Assembly (NCBI GenBank): GCA_036435485.1
Contig: CM071594.1
Span: 96,995,001-97,059,000 of the forward strand
Source: Saposhnikovia divaricata
Taxonomy: Eukaryota > Streptophyta > Magnoliopsida > Apiales > Apiaceae
Reading direction: 5' to 3'
DNA: 64,000 nt
Shown here in pieces: positions 1-11,407 of the stretch. Made by a program: the position numbers and the translations under genes. A model generated the notes under the pieces. It searched no databases and was not told the origin of the DNA. It saw nothing but the letters and a program-made list of their open reading frames with translations. Positions within the stretch are counted from its first letter, which is position 1; each line of letters begins with the position of its first letter.

Positions 1-793
1 TATTTAAATATTAATTTAATGTAATAGTGAAGTTATATATAAAAAGTCTATTATCTAACAATTCAAATAAAAATCGAGAATATAGTATTTATATACAACT
101 TGGGTCTTTAAAATTTTATTTTATATAGATCAGGGGCAAAGTTATTCAAAAACACAAGATATATAATTTAGAGAGAATACATATTTGATTAACAATTATA
201 ATCATACACCAACATCAATCACAAAATCCTCCATTAACATCATAAAATTTTTTCAATATTTTCATCAACTTTTGTGAAAATACTCAAGTTATAGTCTAAA
301 TACAATGTATGAGATTAAATGTTCAATAACAAAATATTCAAATACAACTAAGTTCACTTGCACAACTTTAGAATTCATGTGTTTGACTTCAAAATTCGGA
401 TGCATAACTTTTAAATTCAGTCGTAGAATATTAAAATTATGGTATAAAAATAATAAGAGATAATAATGTTCTGTAGCAGAATATTGTTAAAAAAGTAAGT
501 TCAGTTGTAGAATTTTGTAAGAAAAGCAAGTTTAGTTGTAAAACTTTTAAACTCGTGTGCACAATTTTGAAATCCAGTAGCAAACTATTGTATTTTTACT
601 ACGAAACAAAATAGGTTCCGCAGTAGAACCCTATTATTTCGAGGATTAATTTTTTGTAAAATAAGTTTAATAAAATAAATTAAAATTATTGAAGAAAGAA
701 TATTGGAAAAATTGAAAAAATCAGACAAAAGTCATGTGAAATAAAAAATATTAATAAAAATAAAAGATTTTAATAAGTGAGTTATTAATTAAA
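1..793. other. AT-rich intergenic DNA, no gene seen
   Basis: I see no convincing coding frame, RNA gene or element boundary here. Between about 340 and 600 there are several loose copies of a short phrase (variants of ACTTTTAAATTCAGT and GTTGTAGAATTTT). They give the stretch a degenerate repetitive texture. It may be the remains of a low-complexity element. Confidence 0.5.
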
Positions 794-1580
794 GGGTGAA
801 GGCCCTATCTACCCCAAAATGGGGGTGAGGATACCAAAATACCCAGATCCAGAAAGCTGGCCCTAAATACCGATGGGTTGCGCCACTGACAGCAACGTTA
901 CATGGGATGCGCCTCTCGGAACACCGTAACCTGAAGACACGATATTGTTGTTAACGGAATTAATCCAATATACGTCATTGTAGACGCTGTAACTCAAGAT
1001 ACGCAGCTGTGAGTGACGTGATGCCGTCAGCTGGCGTCATCATCATTTTTCACAGAAAAACGCGATTCTCTCCGTCCAAAGGCGATTTTTGGGCGATTCC
1101 CGACCAAAGGTCCGGCGAACTCCGTTCACCCCCATCCAGTCGTTTTCCAGTCGAGTTCTATATACCATTTGACTCGTCATTGCATCCTTTACAGCCCTAT
1201 ATCCTTTTTTTTTTATAGATTTCTAATGTCGGATTGTAAACGCCTAAATTGAACCCTAATCGCGATTTGATTTTTCGACGAGCTTCAACAGGCCCCAGCG
1301 GGGCCATAAAATGAGAAAGGGAGAAAGAGATGTGTTGGTCACGTTGCCGAGTTCAGGTACAGATATGGATGAGAGACGCGACGGGAAAGGAGGTATGATG
1401 ACAACGGCGAGCTTCGAGCTTCGAGAGAGGCGACAGAGACGAAGAAAAGTCTGGAAAAAACTAAGGCTTGGGATACACCTCTCCCAACACCGTATCCCGT
1501 GGGTAGATAGGGCCAACTTCCCGCCCGTGGGTATAGAGGGCCATGGGGGGCTGAAAATCAGGTAAATCGGTCATTTTCTC
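794..1580. mobile_element. Putative MULE-type (Mutator-like) non-autonomous DNA transposon
   Basis: A GC-rich island of 787 bp sits in very AT-rich DNA. It is bounded by a 9-bp direct repeat TTAATTAAA at 785-793 and 1581-1589, and nine bases is the target-site duplication of Mutator-like elements. The first 20 bases and the reverse complement of the last 20 agree at 13 positions without gaps (GGGTGAAGGCCCTATCTACC against GAGAAAATGACCGATTTACC). A perfect 14-bp inverted pair, GGCCCTATCTACCC at 801-814 and its complement at 1501-1514, lies just inside. No transposase is encoded. The TSD is A/T only and itself near-palindromic, so chance is possible. Confidence 0.45.
903..1499 (+). repeat. Diverged 31-bp direct repeat inside the MULE-like element
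   Basis: The sequences at 903-933 and 1469-1499 agree at about 24 of 31 positions (cores CCTCTC and AACACCGTA). They are in the same orientation, whereas the element ends are inverted. The pair may reflect an internal duplication or captured host sequence. Confidence 0.5.
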
Positions 1581-1589
1581 TTAATTAAA

Positions 1590-1913
1590 TTTCTTTATTT
1601 CAATTAATTGAACTAATATTGTTGCTTTTATTTTCAATAATATACTTACAAAAATTATTTAAAAATGAACTGAATCTGGACAGTTGATTTAAAAGTAATC
1701 CAACGGCTAATAATGGTTCTTCAGTTCTCTTTTAGTGTTTGGTTCTCTCTTGATCCAAATCCTATAAATATTATTGATAATTAAATTATGATCAACAGAA
1801 ACATGAGTTTTTTAAAATATTAGCATCAAAATAAGTAAATGTCATTAAATTATTTAATCACAATAATATGATAAATAGTTTTTTTCTAAAAATTATAAAT
1901 TTAAGATAATTTA
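1590..1913. other. AT-rich spacer, nothing recognised
   Basis: Extremely AT-rich sequence between the MULE-like element and the Helitron-like terminus. No frame, repeat or motif that I can support. Confidence 0.5.
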
Positions 1914-1954
1914 TCAGAATCCGTGCTTCGCACGGGTGGTATACCAATAAATTC

Positions 1955-2330
1955 TTGAAGCCCCAAGTTGTATATAATACTATATACTCGACTTTTATTT
2001 TGATTTTAAGTTAATATACTCCTAGTATGTAATTTTATTATTAAATTAAATTTATATTTAATATTATTATTTTAATTAATTAAATTTATATAATCTCATT
2101 CCGGTAATATAAGACTAGCCATATTATTAAATATATTTATTATTAATTGTTTTTAATCTATTATAGATACTTTTTAAAATATTTATTGGAGCCTTAAGTT
2201 CTATATAATACTATATTCTCAACTTTTATTTCAAGTTTTAGTTAAATAAATTCTAGTAAATAACTTCATTATTAAATAAAATTAATATATAATATTATGA
2301 TTTTAATTAATTAAATTATTTAATATTTAG
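1955..2330 (+). repeat. Diverged direct duplication of about 145 bp
   Basis: The segments at about 1955-2100 and 2186-2330 run parallel. Both start with TTGRAGCC, then carry variants of AAGTTSTATATAATACTATA, and end with TTTTAATTAATTAAATT. Both copies lie inside the Helitron-like element and look like an old internal duplication. Confidence 0.55.
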
Positions 2331-2372
2331 TGGCATGCCGCGGTATACATGGCATACCATTAAGAGGGGGTT

Positions 2373-2720
2373 TGTTAGGTCCGGAATAACGTAGAAGGGG
2401 GGTTGAATACGTTATTTAGCAATATTTCGATTTTTGATGTGAATATGAAATCAAAAATACTGAATCGAAATAACAGAATTGTTTGGGAAATATCTTTGAA
2501 TAGATAAAATCCGGAGGTTTGCTACACAATCTAATATTATGGATCAGCTACAAAATCAAACACTCCTAACATAGTTTAGGCACGAGGACCTTCTACCCGA
2601 CACTTCCTGAAAGCGGGCTAAGCCGGCTTTCCTACTAGTTGGACTGTCTAGCAGCTTACATAGAGAAGATATAAGAGAGAGAAGAGAGAGTTGTGTGTTG
2701 AGGTGTGTTTTCAAATGAAA
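2373..2720 (-). repeat. Truncated 3' LTR of Copia-1
   Basis: It matches the first 350 bp or so (plus-strand order) of the LTRs at 23517, 38586 and 48357. It then joins integrase-region sequence directly. At the junction (about 2717-2721) the word AAAT is shared by the two parent sequences, as expected of a microhomology deletion that removed RT, RNase H, the env-like frame, the polypurine tract and the rest of the LTR. Confidence 0.85.
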
Positions 2721-2721
2721 T

Positions 2722-4020
2722 CTTCAAGTCCTGTTATCTTCTTATCATCAAAAGACACATGGATAGATTCCATGACCACTTTTATTCTTAGATTGTAGAC
2801 TCTGAATGCTTTTGTGGATAGTGGGTATCCAACAAAGATTCCTTCATCAGCTTTTAAATCAAATTTGGAAAGCTATTCTCGATGAGTCTTAAGAACAAAA
2901 CACTTACATCCAAACACATGAAAGTATTTCAGGTTCAGCTTCTTATTTTTCACCATCTCATATGGTGTTTTACTATGCTTGTTTATGAGTGTAGCATTCT
3001 GTGTGAAACAAGCAGCTTGCACAGCTTCAGCCCAGAAGTGAGTTGGAAGCTTTGCTTCATCAAGCATGGTCCTTGCAGCTTCTATGAGAGTCCTGTTTTT
3101 TCTCTCTACTACTCCATTTTGTTGTGGAGTTCCAGGTGCAGAGAACTCTTTCTTTATTCCATTTTCTTTACAAAACTCTTCAATGACTGCATTCTTAAAC
3201 TCAGTGCCATTATCACTCCTTATGATTTTCACTGTATGCTTAGATCCTTTGTCCAGTTGTCTGACATGCTCTGTTAAGATTGATGCAGTTTCTTCTTTCT
3301 TGTGCATGAAATATACCCATGTATATGTGGTGTATTCATCAACAATAACCAAAGCATATCTTTTCTTTCCAATAGACATTATATTTACTGGACCAAATAA
3401 ATCAACATGCAATAAGTGATATGGCTCAAGAATTGAGGATTCAGTCTTACTTTTGAATGAAGTTTTCCTTTGTTTTGCCTTTTGACATGAGTCACATAAG
3501 CCATCTGGAGTAAAAACTGATTTGGGCAATCCTCTCACAAGATCTTTCTTCACTAGCTCATTAATGCTGTTGAAATTCAGATGAGAAAGTCTCTTGTGCC
3601 AATCCCAGCTTTCTTCAATTGATGCTCTACTCAGTAGACAGATTGCAGAGCCATCAGAGTTTGTTGAAAGCTTGGCTTCATAAATGTTACCATGCCTGTA
3701 TCCTTTCAGAACAACTTTTCCTGTAGATTTGCTTACAACTTCACCGTGTTCTTCAGAGAAATCCACATGATAACCTCTGTCACAGATTTGACTCACACTT
3801 AGTAGATTATGTTTGATTCCTGAGACTAGAGCTAAAGTTTCAATGATGACATTCCCAAGATTGATATTGCCATATCCCAGAGTCCTTCCTATGTTGCCAT
3901 CTCCATAAGAAACACTTGGGTCAACTTTCTCCACAAATTCTGATAACAGGGCTTTATTTCCAGTAATGTGTCCTGAGCATCCACTGTCCAGAATAAGGAT
4001 ATTTTTCCTGTTACCCTGCA
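2722..4020 (-). pseudogene. Copia-1 pol fragment: protease and integrase core
   Basis: The frame read leftward from 4020 starts with an aspartic protease carrying DSGCSGH. It is followed by the GAG-pre-integrase zinc region (WHKRLSHLNF, then CDSCQKAK) and the integrase core, including HVDLFGP, SDNGTEF and the PQQNGVVERKNR glutamate motif. These enzymes process the polyprotein and insert the cDNA. A nonsense codon stands at 2871-2873, where sister copies have a sense codon. The frame then runs into the deletion junction at about 2720. Nothing beyond integrase survives, so the fragment is non-functional. Confidence 0.88.
4016..4020 (-). other. Splice-acceptor-like TTGCAG at the gag-pol junction of Copia-1
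   Basis: On the - strand, TTGCAG lies directly before the protease segment, shortly downstream of the gag stop codon at 4034. The same arrangement recurs in Copia-2 (46042-46046) and Copia-3 (58318-58323). Its conservation suggests a real signal, but splicing is an inference. Confidence 0.35.
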
Positions 4021-4033
4021 ATTAAAAAGACCA

Positions 4034-6238
4034 CTAATGATTAGTTTTAAGGACCCAGACTTGCTTGGATCCTTTGACCTTATTAGGTTTGTTAGCTTTT
4101 GTAGCAGAAGTCTTATCAGAGTTTGTGCTAACATTCTTTTTATCAGAATTTATACATGTAGAATCAATCTTGAATTTATTCAAAGAGGGTTTAGTTCATA
4201 ATAATCATAATACAAATTATGATACTCTTTGCATGTATAAATAGAATGCCAAATACTGCCATAGTGAAAACAAGGATTCTGTGGCTTAAACCTAACTGAA
4301 CCACTCTTAACTCCTGACTTAGGAGGTATAGAGTTTATATTCTTCCTGCAAAAAGTAGCAAGATGGTTAGGATTTCCACAGTTATGACATTTCTTCCTAG
4401 GAGCATTGGGAATAGGCATATAGTTATTGCTTTTACTGATGCCTACCTTTCCATTTCTGTTTTTCCTAGGTTCTTTTACCTTGTTCACTCTTTTTAACTC
4501 CTTCAGCTTGTGTTTAAGCTATTTCTGAGACATTAAATTAATATTTACTGATTTGACTTCAGCCTGTTTTGGTTTGTCAGATTTTGGTACAAACCTCATA
4601 TGATTAAGTTTGGGTTTTGCAGCCTTTTCAGTAAATACAGGTTTAGAGGTCTCAGCTTCTAGGTTGGCAGTTTTCTTTTTATCAGTGTAACCTAGACCTT
4701 GTTTCCAACAATCATTCTCTATGATATTCTGAGTATTCTTACCAGAGTTAGTCCAAGTTTTAATAATGTTTCTTTCTTTAGCAAGTTCAGATTCAAGATA
4801 AGCATGTTTTTTCAATAATTCCATTTTAACAATAATAGCATCATCTCTCTCTTTTTGAATTTTTAACATCTGGACTAATTCTGATTCTAGATAGTCATTT
4901 CTCTTTCTAAGGTCTAGACTTTCAGATTTTATTCTTTCATTTTCTAAAGTCTGATCTCTGTAGCTAACATGCAAGTTTTTAAGAAAGAGTCTTAACTCAG
5001 ATATATCAGTAGTATCAAAAGCTAGAATAGAATGAGGTACCTTGGTCTTAGTAGCTTCAGAGATACTATCAGCATTTGCCATCAAGGCATAGTTCACCTC
5101 AACTTCACAGTCTGAAGTGTCAGCCCAGTCCTTCTTCTTTGTGATGTAAGCTTGACTTTTATCAGTTTTGGCTTTCTTGCACTCAGGTGCAAAATGTCCT
5201 TTCTCACCACAATTATAGCATGTGATCTTGGACTTGTCCACTTTCCCAGACCTGCTTTCCTTTCCCTCAGCTTTTCTGAAATTCTTCTTTTCAAAATTTG
5301 AATCTCTTCGTGTGAACTTCTTTCCCTTCCTGAAGTTCTTGTAAGCCATCTTCTTGTATCATCTCAGCATCACTACCCTCATTATCAGAGTCTATGAAAT
5401 TGTTAGAGTTTGTGTCATCATCAGAGTTTGATGACTCAGTATCAGACTTTGTAATAAGAGCCTTTCCCTTGGATTGACTCTTTTTCACAGTAACTTCTTT
5501 AGAAGCTCTTTCCTCAACTTTAAGAGCAATTATCTTGGACTTGCCTCCATGCCTCTTGCTTCTTTGTTCCATCTGAAGCTCATGAGTTTTGAGCATTCCA
5601 TAGATTTCATCAAGAGACATGTCTTCCAGATCATGATTGTCTCTGATGGTAGTGGCCTTTAAGTCCCATTTCTCAGGAAGAGCCAACAAGAATTTCAGAT
5701 TGGAGTCTTCAAGATTATACTCCTTATCTACCAGTGATAGATCATTCAGCAATTTCAGGAATCTGTCATATATATCTGTTAATGACTCATCAGTATTTGA
5801 GTCAAAGTGCTCGTACTCTTGTGTGAGTATTGTTCTCCTGTTCTTTTTGATGGCTTTGGTTCCTTGACATCTGACTTCCAAAGCATCCCAAATCTCCTTA
5901 GCAGTTTTGCATCCAATGACCCTGTTAGACATAACATTGTCAAGGGCGTTATGTAATAAATGCCTTACCTTGGCATCTTTGCTAATAGAGGAGATATCTT
6001 CAGGAGTGTAGTCTTTCTTCTCCTTTGGAATTGTTTTCTATTCCTCCCCAACAACTATAACAAAAAGTTTGGTAGGATTATGTGGACCATCATGGATTCT
6101 GTCTAAGTACTCTGGATCTGTAGCCTCCAGAAACATTTCTATCTTCACCTTCCATATGGGATATTCTGATGCCCTGAGTATTGGAACTCTGATTGATTCA
6201 TATCTGCTTGTTGTTGGAGTTTATGTTTTCCCTGTCAT
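4034..6238 (-). pseudogene. Copia-1 gag (degenerate)
   Basis: The ATG at 6238 is followed by the Sirevirus-like gag start seen in Copia-2. The UBN2-type gag domain comes next (KTAKEIWDALE, YDRFLKLLNDLSL), then a CCHC zinc knuckle (CYNCGEKGHFAPEC), a long coiled-coil stretch and further knuckles. Breaks visible against Copia-2 are stop codons near 6222 and 6041, a deletion of about 29 bases with frameshift near 5345, a stop at 4519, and a one-base loss near 4190. The third knuckle has lost a cysteine (CFHY in place of CFHC or CFQC). The product would be the nucleocapsid of virus-like particles, but this copy cannot make it. Confidence 0.85.
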
Positions 6239-6240
6239 GA

Positions 6241-6855
6241 TGATGAGTCTCTTAAAAGAACAAGGTCTGGGAGTATTTACGTGACCACGGTGGTTGATCT
6301 TGTGCTATCGTATGAGCCTGTGGAGATCATGATTGATGCTTTGGGATTTGAAGTTAATTCTGGTGGGAAGTCATATTCTATTTCCTGTGTCGTGTGGGAC
6401 GATACAAAATAGAATTCACTTATTTATTATATAATTATATATTTGGCTTGCAAGTTTTTACCTTTCACTTGAAAGGGTTTTTCTTGCTTTAAGCACTTAG
6501 GATTTTATTTATCAAGTTGGATCAGGATTTTGATGGGTTTCCTAGTTGGGTTCAGGTATTAGCTAAATTCCTAGCTGATATTGAATTTCTTTTAGATTCC
6601 TATCTGAATAAGGTTATTTATGTAGCCTATAAATACTCTTGTCTTATAATCTTTTGGGGACAGATATTGATAATAAAATTTCGGCTATTCGGTAGCTTTG
6701 AGAATCGAATTCAGGAGTGAATTCAGAGTTTGAGTTTTGTTTCTCCATTCAGAGATTCAGAGTTAGAGTTTTGTTTCTCCATATTTGGAGATTCAGAGTT
6801 TACTTTATATTTGTCTTTACTACATATTATTACGAGAACATCACGTTCCGTATCA
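6241..6855 (+). repeat. 5' LTR of the chromovirus-like element
   Basis: Starts TGATGAGTCTC and ends CCGTATCA. It contains a TATA box (TATAAATA, 6628-6635) that would drive the genomic transcript. Near its right end is a short tandem phrase, GATTCAGAGTTAGAGTTTTG and variants, at 6721-6800. Its 615-bp length equals that of the reassembled 3' LTR. Confidence 0.92.
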
Positions 6856-6858
6856 ATT

Positions 6859-6872
6859 TGGTATCAAGAGCC
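6859..6872 (+). other. Primer binding site of the chromovirus-like element
   Basis: TGGTATCAAGAGCC starts three bases after the LTR end. It resembles the complement of the 3' end of plant initiator tRNA-Met (TGGTATCAGAGC) with one extra A. It would prime minus-strand cDNA synthesis. Confidence 0.8.
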
Positions 6873-6977
6873 AAGGTTTCTCCATCAATTTCTTAATTGT
6901 TGGGAGATTTAGATTTTTCGCAAAAAAAAAAAACTGGATACTGTTCACGGCACTGTTCACAGCACTGTTGCACGTTA

Positions 6978-9900
6978 ATGGCAGGGGATGAAGATTTAAA
7001 ACTTGAAGGATCGGATGGAGATTTCTTGAAGTTAACTCTTAGAAATATTAGTGAGCAAATTGCTTATATGGCAGAGCAACAAGCAGAGATCAAGAAAAGT
7101 TTACGAGTTACAAACGAGAGGATTGATGGTTTACAAGTTACAAACGAGAGGATTGAGGGGGTTATTTCTACGGTAGAAAATACACCTCTTCGCACAGGCT
7201 TTATAAGAAACCCTCCACCCATTAACAACAATGACGATGATAAAAGCTTGAAGTGGGATGTACCAGAATTTAGTGGAGCAGGTGATGCCGAGGATTTCTT
7301 AGAATGGGTGAGACATATGGAAAAAATCTTTGATTATAAAGGTTTTGATGATCAGAAGTCTTATAAAATTGCCAACATGAAGCTAACAAGATATGCATCT
7401 GTATGGTTTGACAATTTGAAGACGAAGCTCATGAGGGAAGAGGCTCCTAGAATCACAACTTGGACTGAGTTGAAACGGCAATTAAAGAATCGTTTTGTTC
7501 CACGAGAGTACATACAAGATAATTACTTGAAGCTGAATCAACTCCAACAACGAAACCTTAGTGTGACTGAATACACTACAGAATTTGAGAGGTTGTGTAT
7601 CCTATGTGACTTGAAAGAAGAAGAAGAGATGAAAATCGGTCGTTATATCAAGGGATTGAATTCTTCTATTGGCAATAAGGTCGAACTTATTCCTTACACG
7701 TTCTTTGATGATGTGACAAAGCTGGCTCTTCGAATTGAGAAGCAAGAGAAAGAAAAAGCAAAACCAGTTTACAAAGGATTCTCTAAGACATCTTTCAAGG
7801 GTGAAAATTCTGGCGCTTATAAGAGTACTTCTTATAGTGGGACCAATGCATTCTCAAAGGAAGATAAGCGAAAAGGAAAGATCCAAGTGAGTCCTGAGCA
7901 AGCTGCGCTAGCAAAGAAAAGGTGTTTCAGGTGTCAAGGCTTAGGACACCTTGCAAAGGACTGTACGAATAAAGTTACCCTTTCTAGGAAGGAGTACATG
8001 TTGTTGACAGCTTATGAGGAACAAGAAGAACGAGAAAGAACTCTTTCTGCTCAACAGGGACAAGAGTATGATGATGAGGAAGAAACAGATTTTGAGTACG
8101 ATAATTCTGAGAGATGGGACGATCTAAACCACGAGTCTATTGAGCCGGAGGAAGAAAAGAACAACATTGGCCTCTTGAGAAGACTTCTTAGAACTGATTG
8201 CACACCCGTAGAAGAAAAAGAACAAAGGGAGAACTTATTCCATACAAGAGCTGCAGTTGGAGATCGAACTTGTAATGTGATTGTGGACACTGGTTCTTGC
8301 GTAAACGTGACATCTTCTAAGATGGTGAATGCACTAAAACTTCCAACCCGGGACCATCCTAAACCTTATAAGCTGAATTGGTTGAATGACAACGAACCAA
8401 TCAGAGTCAAGAAGCAAGCACTTGTGACTTTTTCAATAGGAAATTACAGAGACGAACTATGGTGTGATGTGGTTCCTATGACAGCTTGTTCACTTTTGTT
8501 AGGACGTCCATGGCAGTTTGATAGAGAAGTCATGTTTCATGGTAAAAAGAATGAATACTCAGTTTTGTGCGGGAAAAAAAGATTTAAACTGAAACCACTT
8601 CCTCCTAAAGTGGTTCATGAACCTGTGAAGGACAATATGTTGATTACTGCTGCTGAGTTTGAAAAGAATATAGAAGATGGTGCAATTGGGTATGTCTTAT
8701 ACATTCGTGAAGTTGAAAAGAATTCGCCTCATATTGAAGACCTGGAACTAAGTAAGCTGATGGATGAATTTGCAGATGTTTTTCCTGATGATCTACCTAT
8801 GGGATTACCTCCACGTAGAGGAATTGAGCACGACATAGACCTTGTCCCTGGGGCTCCATTACCCAACAAGGCAGCTTATAGATGTAATCCTTTAGAGTCA
8901 AAAGAGTTGCAAAGACAAGTTCAGGAGTTGATCGATAAGGGTTATGTACGAGAAAGTAAAAGTCCTTGTGCTGTACCCGCGTTACTAGTTCCGAAAAAAG
9001 ATGGTACTTGGAGGATGTGTATCGATAGTAGGGCAATCAACAACATCACCATAAAATATTGCTTTCCTATGCCTCGCTTGGATGACATGCTTGATGAACT
9101 ACATGGGTCAACTATTTTCTCCAAGATTGACCTGAGGAGTGGATATCACCAAATGAGAATTCGAGATGGGGATGAATGGATAACTGCTTTCAAGACCAAA
9201 CAAGGACTTTATGAGTGGATGGTTCTACCATTTGGCCTCTGCAATGCACCTAGTTCCTTTATGAGATTGATGAATGAGGTATTACGAACTTTTCTAAATT
9301 CTTTTGTTGTTGTCTACTTGGATGATATACTTGTGTATAGTGTTAATAGAGAACAACATTTAGAACACTTGCGAAAAGTTTTTATGGTTCTTCGAGAAGA
9401 AAAATTGTTTGGGAAGATGGAGAAATGTACTTTTCTAGTACCTAGTCTTACTTTTCTTGGTTATATTGTGGCTGGGGATGGCGTGAGAGTGGACCCATCT
9501 AAGGTAGATGCTATTTCTACTTGGCCTACGCCTAAAAATTCTCATGATGTTCGAAGTTTTCATAGCCTGGCCTCATTTTATAGACGGTTCATTCGAAATT
9601 TCAGCACTGTGACTGCACCACTTACTGAGCTGATGAAGAAAAAAGAATTTTGAGTGGAATTCTAGTGCAAATAATGCATTTGAGGAAATTAAGAATCTTC
9701 TTTGCAAGACACCTGTACTTGCTTTACCAGATTTTAACAAAGTATTCGAAGTAGAGACAGATGCTAGTGGTCTTGGTATAGGTGCTGTTATTTTGCAAGA
9801 AAGAAGGCCTATTGCATTCTTTAGTGAGAAGTTAAATGGTGCTAAACTTAATTACTCGACATATGATAAGGAGTTTTATGCGATTGTACGTGCTGTGGCT

Positions 9901-11359
9901 CATTGGGCACATTATTTGCGTCCTTCACCATTTGTTTTACATTCCGATCATGAGAGTTTGAAGCACATTCATGGGCAACAGAAGTTAAGTGTAAGACATG
10001 CAAAATGGGTTGAATTTCTGCAATCCTTTACATTTTCTTCCAAGTATAAGGATGGGAAAAGTAATGTTGTTGCAGATGCCTTATCTCGGAGACATTATAT
10101 GCTTACAATTTTGGATGCAAGAATTTTGGGATTTGAACATTCGAAGGAGTTGTATGTGACTGACCCTGATTTCTCTTCTATTTTTGAGACGCCGACTGAT
10201 TCGTATGTGCTACAAGATGGTTTTCTTTTTAGAGGAAACAAACTGTGTGTACCGAAGTGTGGAGTTAGAGAATTATTAATTCGAGAAGTACATGGTGGTG
10301 GTATTGCTGGTCATTTTGGAATACACAAAACATGCGACTTACTTTCTGAGCACTTCTATTGGTCTAAGATGTTAAGAGATGTTCAAGCTGTTTTGGAGAG
10401 ATGTGCCACATGCCAAAAGGCAAAAAGTCACTTTCATAAGGGTTTGTACACTCCCCTTCCCGTTCCTATTGCACCATGGGATAGTGTGAGTATGGATTTC
10501 ATTGTTGGATTACCCCGTACTGCTAGGGGTAAGGATTCTATTATGGTTGTAGTGGACAGATTTTCAAAAATGGCTCACTTTGTTTCTTGCCATAAAACGG
10601 ATGATGCTAGTCGTATTACAGATTTGTACTTCACGGAGATTGTGAAATTGCATGAAATCCCTAAAAGTATAGTGTCAGATAGGGATACTAAATTTTTGAG
10701 TTATTTTTGGAAGACCCTATGGAAATTTGTAGGAACAAAGTTACTATTTAGTACTTCACATCATCCACAGACAGATGGTCAAACCGAGGTTACTAATAGA
10801 ACTTTGGGGACATTATTGAGAGGGCTGGTGAGTAAAACTACAAAGGACTGGGACATCAAATTGGTACATGCTGAATTCGCATATAACAGGACATCCTCAT
10901 CTACAACAGGAGTGTCACCATTTGAGGTAATATATGGTATAAATCCATACGATCCTATTGATTTAATTCCTATTGCAAAAAAAATATCCTGAATTTTGAT
11001 GCTAAGAAACGTCAAGAAGCCTTCTTTAGAACTTGTGATCAAGTTAAAACGCAAATTGAAAAGATGAACACTAGATACAAGGAACGTGCCAATAAGAAGA
11101 GACAACAAGTTGTGTTCAATCCTGGCGATTTGGTTTGGCTTAATCTAAGAAAGGAGAGGTTTCCTCACATGAGGAAAAATAAGTTAATGCCTAGAGCTGA
11201 TGGACCTTTCAAGATAATAGAGAAATACGGAGATAGTGCCTATAAAATTGAGCTACCTGATTAGTATGGAGGAGTAAGTTCTACATTCAATGTTGGTGAT
11301 TTAGCTCCGTACATCGACGATCCGAATTTGAGGACAAATTCTTTTCAAGAAGGGGAGAG
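6978..11359 (+). pseudogene. Chromovirus-like gag-pol polyprotein (two frameshifts and a stop)
   Basis: I start at the ATG at 6978; the frame is open further upstream but without an ATG. In order there are a gag domain (WDVPEFSGAGDAEDFLEW), a CCHC knuckle near residue 314 (CFRCQGLGHLAKDC), and an aspartic protease near residue 434 (VDTGSC). A reverse transcriptase with YLDDILVYS follows near residue 778, then RNase H and integrase. The integrase has a CATCQKAK zinc motif, MDFIVGLP, SDRDTKF, TDGQTEVTNR and a C-terminal GPF region. One extra T near 9650 shifts the frame in the RT-RNase H linker. An extra A in the run at 10978-10984 shifts it again after the integrase core, and TAG at 11262-11264 interrupts the tail. 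Both shifts are in homopolymers. No chromodomain is seen. The tail frame continues into the LTR, as in CRM-type elements. Confidence 0.9.
11346..11359 (+). other. Polypurine tract of the chromovirus-like element
   Basis: CAAGAAGGGGAGAG lies immediately before the 3' LTR start TGACGAGTCTC at 11360, where plus-strand priming is expected. Confidence 0.8.
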
Positions 11360-11407
11360 TGACGAGTCTCTTAAAAGAACAAGGTCTGGCAGTATTTACG
11401 TGACCAC
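11360..11407 (+). repeat. 3' LTR of the chromovirus-like element, first part
   Basis: Forty-eight bases match 6241-6288 with two differences, then the Athila element begins. ACCAC at 11403-11407 is the left copy of the Athila target duplication. Confidence 0.9.

Noticed and set aside
1311..1565. Two overlapping frames of about 85 codons on opposite strands in the MULE-like element
   Set aside because: Neither resembles a known domain; GC-rich DNA has fewer stops by chance.
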